A stretch of 64,000 nucleotides of DNA, taken from assembly GCF_000210295.1 (NCBI RefSeq), contig NC_026743.1:3286001-3350000 (forward strand), read 5' to 3'. Below are positions 40,337 through 50,947 of this stretch, in pieces (position 1 is the stretch's first letter; every line of letters starts with the position of its first letter). The stretch is from Trypanosoma brucei gambiense DAL972 (taxonomy: Eukaryota; Euglenozoa; Kinetoplastea; Trypanosomatida; Trypanosomatidae). The notes below the pieces were generated by a model that was given only the letters and a program-made list of their open reading frames with translations, was not told the origin of the DNA and did no database searches. The position numbers and the translations under genes are program-made.

Positions 40337-41160
40337 ATTTGACACGGAAAGGTCACGAATACCACAGCCAACTTCACCCCACTTTCCCCCTATTCACTGC
40401 AAAGGAACACAGTCACTGTTCTGGCCACCATTTACATTTGTTTACGGCAAATGAGCGGAGGAGAGTTGCACATGCAAATACGGTCAGAGAATTAAATGCA
40501 AAGCAAAATGGGTAAGAATGAAGTTAGCGACCAAAAGCCTCTGAAGGGCTCCCCCCTGCGCGTGTGCAGAACAAAAACAGTCGTAGACACAGGTGGAAAG
40601 TTTAACGCACAAAACTCCCCATCACGAGGCAGTTGCAGATCAAACTCGTTTGCTTACTATATTAAGCAGGGAAACCACTGCGTGTCACCATTACGTCACG
40701 TCGGTCCTACGCCGCGGTTACGTGCTGAAGCATGAAACGTTCCTCTTAGATGACCAGAAGGAACGAGCAACGAACGTCGTCCTCGTTGGCAGCAGGTTCC
40801 TCAAACCTCCCGCTTTAAAAAAAAAAATGAGCAGAAAAAATACTGGTCCAGAAGCCGACGGCCCCGACCTGCAGTACAAATGCAGGGCAACACCTCCCCC
40901 CCCCCCCCCCGTAGCCCGAGTGGAAACAAACGCAGCGCCCAACAAATGCAAGCGGCGCTGGTCACTTCGGAGGTTGTTCACGTGGCGGTATATTACGTAA
41001 AAAAAAAAAAAAAAGCACTCGTTTTCCATTTACGAATCGCACCCCGCTGGTCCCGCACCAACAGTTCTCTCACGCATTCGCTTCACCGGGCAAACGCGTG
41101 CCACATGAGGCACTTCCGGCATGATGGCAAGCAATTCACATGTTAGATTAGTCCGAAATG

Positions 41161-41199
<39 letters not shown>

Positions 41200-42996
41200 A
41201 TGTTCACACCGAAATGATGAAATGTCAGCGTCCACACATTTGCAGCCTAAACTTAATATTTTTATTGGTAGAGAAAGAAAAGAACAAGCCTGTAGTACAA
41301 AGTTATCATCAAAGCCATGGGTGGTCCACTAAATGAAGTCGGCACTGCACACTCTGGTAACGCTCCCCTCTTTTGGAATTGGCTCAGAGAAGGTAAAAAA
41401 CAAAACAATAATAACAATATTAATAACAATAACAAATGAAGAAACTGGAAAATGGAAAAAAAAAAGACACACATCTGCTATACACACTCGTAGGTAAGCG
41501 GTACGCTAGACGTGGGAACAGAAAATAAAACCCAAAAAGGGAAGCGAACGATGCGTTCCCCACATGAAATAAAAACAAATAGCGCTTGAGGTTGAAGAAG
41601 GGAAAGGTTAGTCCCGGATAGCGGCATACGAAACAGTGTCGTGACTCTGGTGGTGTGGTACCCACGAAACCGAACTTAGAGAAAAAAAAGCTTGCCGCTC
41701 TCTTGTCTGTATCCCCTTCCCCTTAAGGTGCCGGAATTACACTCCTCATCATTCCCCCTCCCCCGCCGTTTCCACCAGCATTTTTATGCTTTCGCATGCA
41801 GCCACGTGGAGAGGAGGTAGATAAACCAAGCGACTTCCAAGCACATGTAAGTTCCTTCAAAAAGAAAGAATAGAAATGAATCCGGTATCAACAACGGCAG
41901 TGAGAGGATGCGATACTGATAACTGACCGATAAGTAAAAACGCGGCTACGCACAACACAAGTAGTTGTGGAGTTAAGTTCACATGGAGAGGATGAAGGGG
42001 CCACCAATGGGGCACCACCGTCCACACAAACATACACACGCACGCACTTTTATACCCGCAGGTTCCATCCCGCAGTAACAAACAAAGGAAAAAAAAAGGA
42101 AGTACTCTACACTCCTCATCACACATAGTTCCCTCTACCTTATGCCGTTTTTTTTTTGCACTCCCCACTTTTGCCTTCCTCACATGGAAATCAAACAAAT
42201 ACTAAAATAAAATAGGATGCACTAATATGCATCTTTCCCAATATCATAATTTTAAGACCTTGCATTACGTCTTTTCACACCTCCCTTCCTTTTGCCCTGC
42301 TCTCAGGCGTGTATGAGTGAAGTTAATAAGTAAATAAGCGAATTAGCACCTATGCGGCGTAAATGAATGCAAAAGCGCTTCAAATTGGACAAAATACCCG
42401 ACCTTCACATGTTTAGCGGAAGCTAAAAGTCATCCAACCACTCCCTCTCTACCCCTCTCCTGGCTCCTTTTTTTTTTTGTTCGTTGCCCGCTAAAAGTTT
42501 GCTTTTTCGGGGGAGGGGGCGAGGGGTGTTGCGACCGATCCAGAGCCTTCCATTGTTTTACGCATCGTCCACGTTCACCGACAAAGGTTTTTGTCACCAT
42601 TAATATCCATAGATCCCCTTTTCCCGTTTTGCTTCCTCAAAAAATAAATAAATAAATAACAATAACAATAACGTTCTGATCTCGTTAAGCCATCGCCATA
42701 ATAGCGTCGTTGAACCTCGTTTTTACCTCTTTTTTTTTTTTTGCATCCTCTTCAACCCTCGTTGGAACAAATGTGCGGCATGGCACCAAGTCAGCTGGCC
42801 AAAGGGGAGACAGTTAAACGGCGCTTCTACCTCGTCTCACGATGTGGCGGTAGTAGCCGCCCCACACACCCAACCATGTACCAAATATGTAGTTAGCAAT
42901 AACGATGAATACGGAAGCGGTAAACAAAGATATCCCTTGCTACGCCCCTCACTAATTCACAGGCTTATTCTCTGAGGAACAGGTTTCGGTGTTCCG
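40337..42996. other. Long spacer, presumed aconitase 3' UTR (2.7 kb)
   Basis: No gene is supported. It is rich in simple repeats: C15 at 40896-40910, A16 at 40999-41014, a TA-then-TG run at 41159-41200, AAT/AAC-type repeats at about 41406-41437 and 42640-42671, and T runs near 42470 and 42731. Minus-strand frames (40718-41029, 41857-42198) are products of these simple sequences. Confidence 0.65.
41159..41200. repeat. TA/TG compound microsatellite
   Basis: A TA dinucleotide run passes directly into a TG run. Such elements are usually length-polymorphic. It lies in the presumed aconitase 3' UTR. Confidence 0.92.
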
Positions 42997-45690
42997 CTAC
43001 AAATTACCCTTGATTTTCTCGCGGAGCACATACTGCAGGATGCCGCCGTGCTCCACATACTTTACCTCCATCTCTGTGTCAATGCGGAGGATAGCACTGA
43101 AGGAAGAGCCGTCATCTTTCTGGACAGTCACTTCCTGTCCGGGATGTATGCCGCCGGAGAAATCAAAGTTGAAGCGCTCCCTCCCAGTGAGTCCAAGTGA
43201 CTCCACACTTTCACCTTGACGGAACTGCAGGGGCACAATCCCCATCCCAACGAGGTTGGAGCGGTGGATGCGTTCAAAGCTCTCGGCAATTACAACCTTT
43301 ACACCCTGCAAAAATGGGCCTTTCGCCGCCCAGTCGCGGGAAGAGCCACTCCCATATTCCTTTCCGGCGAGAATAACAAGAGGTGTATTCTCCTCTGCGT
43401 ATCTCATGGCGGCATCGAATATGTAAACCTTCTCATTGGTCGGCCAATGAATGGTGAAGGGACCCGTTTGCCCCTCACCAACGATGCGGTTACCAAGTCG
43501 GGTGTTGGCAAATGTTCCACGAACCATTACCATGTCATTTCCGCGACGCGCGCCGTAGGTGTTGAAGTCTTTCCTTGCTACCCCAAGCCCTTGCAGAAAT
43601 TGGGCGGCCGGTGAATCCTTGGCGATATTTCCGGCCGGAGAAATATGGTCTGTGGTTATGGAGTCGCCGAACACTGCCAAGCACGCGGCATTCTTAAATA
43701 CCACGTTTGGTGTGACCTCCATGGTCATTTTCTCGAAGTACGGTGGTTTGTGGATATATGTGGATTCCTGCCATTCATACTGGGTACCCCTTTTCACCTT
43801 CAAACCGTTCCACTGTTCGTTAAGTGTTGTGATCGATTTATAAACAGTTTTGAAAAGGTCCGGCGTGACATGTTCCCGCACCACAGCAGAAACTTCGTCG
43901 TTCGTGGGCCAAATGTCCCGAAGATACACATCGTTGGCAATCGGCTCGGTCGCAAAATCGATGTTAACTCGCCCAGCCAGGGCATACGCAACAACAAGAG
44001 GAGGCGAAGCCAGGTAGTTTGCAGCCGTTTGGGGATGAATTCGTGCCTCAAAGTTACGATTACCCGATAGTACAGCAGCCGCGACAAAGTTATTATCGTT
44101 AATGCACTTCGATACGGCGGGATCAACATCACCCGCATTCCCGATGCATGTCATGCAGCCGTACCCCGTTGTGTGAAAACGCAATTCGTCAAGAAAACTT
44201 TGCAGCCCAGAGTTTTCAAGATACTTGGTAACGACATGCGACCCCGGGGAAAGAGAGGTTTTAACACCTGCTGGGACTTTTAACCCCTTTTCGACGGCCT
44301 TTTTTGCCAATAATCCTGCTGCAATAAGAACATTCGGATTCGAGGTGTTTGTACAGGAAGTAATAGCAGCAATGACGACACTTCCGTGGCGCATAACCGC
44401 TTCTTTCCCGTCAACCGTGTATTTTACCTCCTTCTTGTGTTCCCCATCGGGAATGCCAAACCCCTTGAAGCCCGTCTTGGCGCCAAGGCACGCTTCGAAG
44501 TCTTGCTTCATATTCCTCAATAAGATGTGATCATGTGGACGTTTGGGCCCGGCAAGTGATGGTTCCACTGTAGAAAGGTCCAGCTCAATATTCTGCGAAT
44601 ACGAAATTTTTTCGTCACCTGTACGGAACATTTTCGTGGCTTTGGTATACTTCTCAATACGTGCAAGGTGCTCTGCATCTCGGCCCGTGCAACGGAGGTA
44701 GTTGAGTGTTTCTTGGTCAATTGGGAAGAAACCCGTGGTGGCCCCGTACTCTGGTGCCATGTTCGCTAGTGTTGCGCGATCAGGCAGTGAAAGAGTATCG
44801 ACGCCGGGTCCATAAAATTCAACGAATTTCCCCACAACACCCAGCTTCCGTAGGTTCCTCACAACTGTCAGCACCAGGTCGGTAGCTGTGCAACCCTCCG
44901 AGAGTTTACCAGTAAATCTGTAGCCCACCACCTCCGGAAGCACCATAGAGAGCGACTGCCCCAACATGCCCGCTTCCGCCTCAATACCACCGACGCCCCA
45001 GCCGATTACACCAACACCATTAACCATTGTCGTGTGCGAATCAGTCCCTACAACGGAATCAGGATACAAAACTCCGTCGTTATTGAATACAACTCGGGCA
45101 AGATACTCAAGGTTCACTTGGTGAACGATCCCAGATCCCGGAGGGACAATTAACAGATTGTGAAATGCCTCAGACCCCCACTTAAGGAATTCGAACCGCT
45201 CCCGATTGCGCTGCATTTCAATGTCCTGATTAAGCTTTGCTGCTTCCGGAGTCCCATAGCTGTCCACCTGAACAGAGTGGTCAACCACAAGTTCCACCGG
45301 AATCTGGGGATTGATCTTGTCAACATCACCTCCCAAACGCTTCGTTGCATCACGCATGGCGGCCAAATCCACAACGCAGGGAACGCCAGTGAAGTCCTGG
45401 AGCACCACGCGCGCTGGTTTGAAGGGGATTTCAATACTCTTGTGGCAGTTCTCGCTCCAACTCAGTATATTTTCAACTGCTTTCGATGTGATATCGAACT
45501 CATCACAATTTCGGACGGCTGATTCAAGGAGGACGCGAATCGAAAAGGGTAAACCATCATATCTGGGGTCAATTTCGTGTAGTTTGAAGTACTGTGCCTG
45601 ACCTCCGTCCACGCTCAGGGTAGCGATGTATTTTAGAAATGGGTTGTTTGACGGCAAGGAGGCCTTCAGTAACTTCATCGTGCTGAGCAT
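42997..45690 (-). CDS. ACO: Aconitate hydratase, IRP1/cytosolic-type
   Basis: An 897-residue protein; the first ATG is at 45690 (two codons more are open from a TTG). Iron-sulfur ligands are recognisable: Cys in [12 protein letters not shown] near residue 440 and the pair in [12 protein letters not shown] near 510. Substrate and swivel-domain motifs include [61 protein letters not shown] and [15 protein letters not shown]. The order and length match the IRP1/plant-type family, not mitochondrial Aco2. Published work recalled here reports a single T. brucei aconitase split between cytosol and mitochondrion; the short Lys/Leu/Ser N-terminus ([13 protein letters not shown]) may act as a weak presequence. 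Role: citrate-isocitrate interconversion. Confidence 0.97.
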   Translation of the reverse strand: MLSTMKLLKASLPSNNPFLKYIATLSVDGGQAQYFKLHEIDPRYDGLPFSIRVLLESAVRNCDEFDITSKAVENILSWSENCHKSIEIPFKPARVVLQDFTGVPCVVDLAAMRDATKRLGGDVDKINPQIPVELVVDHSVQVDSYGTPEAAKLNQDIEMQRNRERFEFLKWGSEAFHNLLIVPPGSGIVHQVNLEYLARVVFNNDGVLYPDSVVGTDSHTTMVNGVGVIGWGVGGIEAEAGMLGQSLSMVLPEVVGYRFTGKLSEGCTATDLVLTVVRNLRKLGVVGKFVEFYGPGVDTLSLPDRATLANMAPEYGATTGFFPIDQETLNYLRCTGRDAEHLARIEKYTKATKMFRTGDEKISYSQNIELDLSTVEPSLAGPKRPHDHILLRNMKQDFEACLGAKTGFKGFGIPDGEHKKEVKYTVDGKEAVMRHGSVVIAAITSCTNTSNPNVLIAAGLLAKKAVEKGLKVPAGVKTSLSPGSHVVTKYLENSGLQSFLDELRFHTTGYGCMTCIGNAGDVDPAVSKCINDNNFVAAAVLSGNRNFEARIHPQTAANYLASPPLVVAYALAGRVNIDFATEPIANDVYLRDIWPTNDEVSAVVREHVTPDLFKTVYKSITTLNEQWNGLKVKRGTQYEWQESTYIHKPPYFEKMTMEVTPNVVFKNAACLAVFGDSITTDHISPAGNIAKDSPAAQFLQGLGVARKDFNTYGARRGNDMVMVRGTFANTRLGNRIVGEGQTGPFTIHWPTNEKVYIFDAAMRYAEENTPLVILAGKEYGSGSSRDWAAKGPFLQGVKVVIAESFERIHRSNLVGMGIVPLQFRQGESVESLGLTGRERFNFDFSGGIHPGQEVTVQKDDGSSFSAILRIDTEMEVKYVEHGGILQYVLREKIKGNL

Positions 45691-47669
45691 ACACAAGACT
45701 CCCTCTTCTTACCCTTTCGCTTGTGCAGTATATACCTTTCCTATTATTTTGGCAGTGTAGTCGATGTAAACCTTATTTTTATAACCTTACTAATGCAAAA
45801 AGTATAAACACAAAGGCATGTAAAATAGAATGCCACAGAAAACCCCCGCCCAATGCGGCTACAAGTAAGAAACTTTGTTTGACCTGCAAAATGTTTGGTA
45901 GGCACCTCATACTGACTGTGTGCCCACCTTTCGGGTGGCCCGTGGATACTCCGTCAACTGCGAAAGAAGAGTAGAAAGCAAGAAACCGTTCGTTGTCCAC
46001 ACAAACGTTCAGCCACTTCCGCAGGTTTCATTTCACATAGACGCGCTTTCCTGGCAACAACCATATTGCACATATGTGTGTGTGTGTGTGGGTATATGAT
46101 CCTCGATAGCCATCCACAAATAACAAACCTAAGAGAGGTACACGGAACGGTGCGACAGGGCGAAAATTGAAGGCTGGACCAAGACCCCACGCACGCACTT
46201 TCCACCAAAAGAACAGCGGATCACCGTCAACTGAGCGAGTCATCGATTGACAGTCGTCACGATCCCCTGTTCCACGCACATCAGGCTATGCTACTATCGA
46301 TAGAGTAAGAGAGACTGACCTCCAATAACAAAAGAAAGAGGGACCCGCCACCACACCACACCTCTTAACAGCGGCTGCCAGTCCTCACTCCCCTTCCTAA
46401 CATACGATCCCCGTTGGCATCTTCGTGGCCTGCGGACGCAAAGTTAACATCCCATAAACGTAACCGTCCACTCCAAGGGTGAAAAAACTTAGAGCAGTCA
46501 CACCACAAAAAAAAAAAAATAGCAGGAGTAACTACAGCTGCTCTGCACAAGCTGGATGCCAACGCAAACGGGGGATCGAAGGGACACACGTGACGCAACG
46601 CGGTGGGGTCTCCGCACTGAGGGCTAAAAGAACAAATCTAATCCAACAGCAGCCTCACCCCGCCAGGAGTTGTGCTTGCTGACTCACCGCAACTTTAATA
46701 TTTTGTGCTTCCACTGCTGCTGTCCAGCGGCAGAGGCTCCCGAATGCGGTTCACACTTCTGGCTTGTGTCGCTTGCCATATAGTGCCGAGACTTCCACCA
46801 CAATGCGTTTACCACCGCGGAGACGGGCAAGCGCATCCACACATATGGTGAACCAGCCGAGGAAACATCAAACAGGTTTAATCCCAGCGGAAAACTACGG
46901 AAACCATGACATCACGGATGATATACATCGTGACCGTATGTAATGTACACTATCTTTATTTGTGCTTGTGGGGAACATTATTCTTTGGTCCCTGTGAAGG
47001 TGAAAGCGGAAACTATGGAAACCAGGTGCACGTCAATAAAAACAGCATCATACTCACATATATGACGACTGCGACATCACATTCAAACGGGAAACAGCAC
47101 AGCCCGCGAGTCTGAGACGACTTCCCCAGCTGCACGTCGCTGGGTCACGTGAAAAATGGAACAAAGTCAATTGTTTCCTCTATATTGATATCCCCATTGC
47201 ACACGTGCAGGCAGATCCTTCATTTATCATCAAAATAAAAAGTCCGAAAATGATGTAAAAGGGGGAACAGCAGTTCAAAAAAAGAAAAAAGAGATGTGCA
47301 CTGTAATGCAATCGCCGTGTACCATCCCTGCAATGTCTTGTGGTGCAAGTAAATTTTTTCATCACGAAAAAAGCATACTGTACATGACGACTTCAAAACA
47401 TCCATATTCCCCCTCCCTGTGCCTCCTTCCCGCTCCCCGCGCTCCTGGTGGAGCACTTGCGTCACCAAATTCTTTCTGCAAATCCCACTTATCCCTCTAC
47501 TGATCAGTGTAAGAAGCGCAGAAAAGGAATTTCGTGGGGCCAGTGACTACATACCAAAGGAAGCACAGAGTTTGAATAGAAAAATGGACACCGCGTAAAG
47601 TGTGGTTTACAGTGTGGAGGTAGTAATGCATTGTAGAAAACGACCTTGTCGCCGATACCGCCATGTTAC
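45691..47669. other. Spacer (2 kb), presumed RP2 3' UTR and aconitase 5' UTR
   Basis: Nothing gene-like is supported. It has a TG repeat at about 46075-46091 and an A run at about 46507-46519. The short frames on both strands have no protein-like motifs. Confidence 0.65.
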
Positions 47670-49061
47670 CTAAAAGTCGTCACTGTCATCGTCGTCGTCA
47701 TCTTCGGACTTCTTGTCACTTTGAGAATCGTTCTCGTCCTCGTCTTCGTCATCGTCAAAAGAAGAGTACGAGCCATCCAGAGCGTCTCCAGTGGCCGCGG
47801 CGGGGGCTGGAACGGCATCATCCTTACGCGAATGAGGGGTTGTAGGAGCTGACGAATCGGACCTTGAAGCCGATTCAGGAGGGGTTGCCTCCTTGCCGCG
47901 TTCGGGACTGCTGCTTTCTTTGTTCCCCGTCCATTCTTCTGCACCCGTTTTTATGTTGTAGCTTTTGTTATGTCCTGACTCGGAGCTGGCCGCTGGCCCA
48001 AGGCGGCCAGCGAGGAAATCTTCGATTTCCTGCGGACAGTCCGGTTTCCCCTTTTCACCACAAAGGTCTTTCATACAAAGGCCGTGGCCCTTATACGTAA
48101 CAGTAAAATGGGGTTTAGGAAGCTTGGGATCATCCTCAGTGAAATCGTAAACGTGCACGAAGCGGTTCGTTTTGGGGTCGAGACGGGCTGACTTGAAACT
48201 GGCTTGGAGACCGGGGAGCCTTATGTAGAAAGGCTTAAAATTAATATGATGGCTTGACTCCACGACAGGGTCCGTTGTTGCGAAGATGTGCAGGGTTATA
48301 TATTCACAGTCGCGAGTGCGTAGTTGTTTGCAGGCCACATGAACTGTCATATTTTTACAATTCCGGAGGAATACACTGCCTTCGCAAGCGGCAATGATGA
48401 GCTCGCCACCCTCGCAATCATCCACAGTTATGCTGTCCAGCGGATCCAGAACATAAACAGTGCAGTTTGTGAGGTACTCCAACTGTACTTGCTGACCACT
48501 CACTTGCCCTCCGGACCGATAAAATGTTCGACCAGACCACTTAGAAATAAAGTAAGTGGTATCTTCACCATCTTCAGTTTTAGTCTGAGCAACAGGGGCT
48601 CGAGGGACAGGCGCTGATTCTGGGGTAGTGGTAGGTAAACCAATATTGTCCTTGGAGACCCCGCTATTGGCACCCGCCGCGCCCGGTGCCCCCATAATCG
48701 TCGTCAGGATGGGACCAGAACCCTCAGGGAGTCCTAGCTCGCGAACAATGTCCTGGCGGCTTTGTAGCGCACACTCAGTTAAAGCAGCCTCTTGCTTCAG
48801 AACGCTCAGTGTGTAATTCAGTCCCATGTGCTCCAAATATTCCATAACAACAGAAAGCGACTGGCGGCCCTTCGCAGACTCTTTCTCGGCCTTGAGACGT
48901 GGTGTGGGAGAAAACAGCCTGGATTTTATGTTCGGGTCCTCGGAAAGTGTCTTCAAAGCAGTGTCCACTATCATGGCACGCATCTTGGCCAGTTCACCCG
49001 ACACCTCTAGCTTCTTTCGAAGGAACTCCTCCGTAACAACTTCCTTCGCTTGGTAGGTCAT
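47670..49061 (-). CDS. RP2: RP2-like TBCC-domain basal body protein
   Basis: A 463-residue protein starting at an ATG. The N-terminal 110 residues contain a TOF/LisH-type helical region (EEFLRKKLEVSGELAKMRAMIVDTAL and QSLSVVMEYLEHMGLNYTLSVLKQEA). A Pro/Ala linker leads to a TBCC/C-CAP beta-helix at about 170-310. Its motifs include LEYLTNCTVYVLDPLDSITVDDC, ELIIAACEGSVFLRNCKNMTVHVACKQLRTRDC and LHIFATTDPVVESSHHINFKPF. The arginine in QLRTRDC corresponds to the arginine finger of RP2/TBCC GAPs. The C-terminus is acidic and Ser-rich, ending in a run of Asp. Published T. brucei RP2 has this TOF-LisH-TBCC layout and sits at mature basal bodies, where it is needed for axoneme assembly. Confidence 0.92.
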   Translation of the reverse strand: MTYQAKEVVTEEFLRKKLEVSGELAKMRAMIVDTALKTLSEDPNIKSRLFSPTPRLKAEKESAKGRQSLSVVMEYLEHMGLNYTLSVLKQEAALTECALQSRQDIVRELGLPEGSGPILTTIMGAPGAAGANSGVSKDNIGLPTTTPESAPVPRAPVAQTKTEDGEDTTYFISKWSGRTFYRSGGQVSGQQVQLEYLTNCTVYVLDPLDSITVDDCEGGELIIAACEGSVFLRNCKNMTVHVACKQLRTRDCEYITLHIFATTDPVVESSHHINFKPFYIRLPGLQASFKSARLDPKTNRFVHVYDFTEDDPKLPKPHFTVTYKGHGLCMKDLCGEKGKPDCPQEIEDFLAGRLGPAASSESGHNKSYNIKTGAEEWTGNKESSSPERGKEATPPESASRSDSSAPTTPHSRKDDAVPAPAAATGDALDGSYSSFDDDEDEDENDSQSDKKSEDDDDDDSDDF

Positions 49062-49409
49062 AGCGTATGTCGGTTGGTAAGTGAACGCACTACTTCAGCG
49101 ACGTCAAGAGAATACCTTGAACAAATTTAAAACAGCTGGAGAAGAGGGGCAACTTTTGCACCGGTAGATGTTAGCAGCATAAGTTCATTAGTGAAGGCAA
49201 GAAGAGAACTATATGGCGGACAAAAATGACGGCAGGGGCGTCGGAAGTGAGAACCTTACGACGAGTTTTACTTCCTTGTTCTGTAATTCCACCACTTAGG
49301 AAATGGCGCAATACAACATACATTCCACAGTGCACCCTGGTCACACGCACGTACGAACGTGATTGACCTCGCAGAAACGGGCTTCCGCGGTTAAAGCACC
49401 TAAATTGCT
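49062..49409. other. Spacer
   Basis: About 350 bases between the RP2 start and the TMEM135-like stop. No feature beyond presumed UTRs. Confidence 0.7.
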
Positions 49410-50699
49410 TCATTCATACTGCTCAGTGGGTGTTAAGATCTCTCCGCCAGCAATCCTCGATATGACATATCGAGACCGATGATCAAGTTTGTCAGGATCA
49501 TAGTCGTACTGAAAAATTAGAAGCACAACGGAGAAAAGGTACAACATGAATATGGAGCTTTGACGTGGATACGGTAGCCTCCCAAATTGACATTGAGTCA
49601 AAACAAACGATCGGATGGCATATATGAGACAGTAAAACGCCAAATCTGCTCGCCTCCCTTTAGGCTCAATAAGCGTACTTATCCCCGCAAGTGAGCTAGC
49701 AATTGCAAACAAAAGACCACCACGTATGTTCCTCTGCGCTGCAAGGCAAGCGTACCTGGTGCTGCAAACCGAATACAGAGCCAAGAACAATGTACTGAAA
49801 AACACCGACCGAGCAGCCCGGCACAGTGACTGCAATGGTTTGCGTATCAACTTTTTGTACTGGACGACGATAGTGGCCACCTTTAGTGGTAGATACAATG
49901 GTAGACCGACTTGAACCATATTTTTACAGAAGAGCATAAAACAAAATTGATTGCATGTCAAACCCTCGTGGGCGTAGGAACAACAGACACTAAGGTGTTC
50001 GCTGGGGTCATGAGGAAGCCTGCGTCCCCTTTCGACGCACAACTCAACAAGTTCAGGTGAAATTTGGTGTCGTGTAAGCCCCGCATAACTCCGAACCACG
50101 CGCTCGTCGAGCATTGATGTTTTAGACAGAAAGCTCAGGTATGAAGGTGGCATTGTGTATGGTGCAAACACGAACCCGTAAAGTATTTGCGACGCGCTAA
50201 GGCACATTACTACAATATCATAGTGCTCGAAATCTCTGAACACCTTAGGAAACAGAGGCAAAACACAGCTTGTCCCTACTACCTGAAGAGCCCGGACGAG
50301 AACATGGAGACAAAGTTCGACCCTTGTTCCTCTCTCCATTACCATAACTGGTAGAACAGATATAAAGCCCGCGACTACATAGGAGAATTTCTCGGGTATC
50401 GACAAATGGGAACATAGTTTCGATGCAATGTGCTTCAAAAGTCGAAAACAAGATAGTCCCGCCGAAAGGAATGCCCATTTGAGAGGATCAGCGGATAGAA
50501 CCTCTCTTAAAAATACTTTGTGTACGCCGGTCCGCAGGCCGCTCTTCAATAAACCGGTTACCACACCAAAGGCGAGTCGTCCCGCAGCCGCATACAGGGC
50601 ATTTCGGGACGCAGTAGATACTGTGCGTTTAAGTCCACTTACCACCAAAGCTCGGTCATCCCTTTTAGCTCCGTATGGGGAACAGTCCGCTTCTGCCAT
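49410..50699 (-). CDS. TMEM135-like multi-pass membrane protein
   Basis: A 429-residue protein starting at an ATG, with about eight hydrophobic segments. The N-terminal half carries the TMEM135 pattern: SRNALYAAAGRLAFGVVTGLL, then LKWAFLSAGLSCFRLLKHI, FSYVVAGFISVLPVM and CLHVLVRALQV. The central loop has the Cys-rich motif CCSYAHEGLTCNQFCFMLFCKNMVQVGLPLYLP, with the spacing seen in TMEM135. C-terminal membrane segments follow and the tail is polar (GGEILTPTEQYE). Family knowledge: TMEM135 is found on peroxisomes and mitochondria in animals and has distant Tim17-type similarity. In trypanosomes a glycosomal or mitochondrial membrane site is a reasonable inference, not shown. Confidence 0.72.
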   Translation of the reverse strand: MAEADCSPYGAKRDDRALVVSGLKRTVSTASRNALYAAAGRLAFGVVTGLLKSGLRTGVHKVFLREVLSADPLKWAFLSAGLSCFRLLKHIASKLCSHLSIPEKFSYVVAGFISVLPVMVMERGTRVELCLHVLVRALQVVGTSCVLPLFPKVFRDFEHYDIVVMCLSASQILYGFVFAPYTMPPSYLSFLSKTSMLDERVVRSYAGLTRHQISPELVELCVERGRRLPHDPSEHLSVCCSYAHEGLTCNQFCFMLFCKNMVQVGLPLYLPLKVATIVVQYKKLIRKPLQSLCRAARSVFFSTLFLALYSVCSTRYACLAAQRNIRGGLLFAIASSLAGISTLIEPKGRRADLAFYCLIYAIRSFVLTQCQFGRLPYPRQSSIFMLYLFSVVLLIFQYDYDPDKLDHRSRYVISRIAGGEILTPTEQYE

Positions 50700-50947
50700 T
50701 TTTCAGTGACACTAGAAAATGACTTTCAAATAGAGTGAAACGATCCAGAGAACGTCAGGACTATTTGACAAACAACAGTGACACCGGAATGCACCTAATA
50801 AAAATGAAAGCGGAAGGAAAGGGGGGTATAGTTAGAATAACAAAGAAGGGTCACACGCCACAGCCACATTTAGAAAATGTGATAGCAACTTTGAAAATAC
50901 GGAACCGAACCCTGATATTTTTTTTAAAAAAAGGAAAAATAATAAAA

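Noticed and set aside
41857..42198. 113-codon minus-strand frame in the aconitase spacer
   Set aside because: Hydrophobic translation of pyrimidine-rich DNA next to homopolymers; no conserved motif and no clear acceptor.
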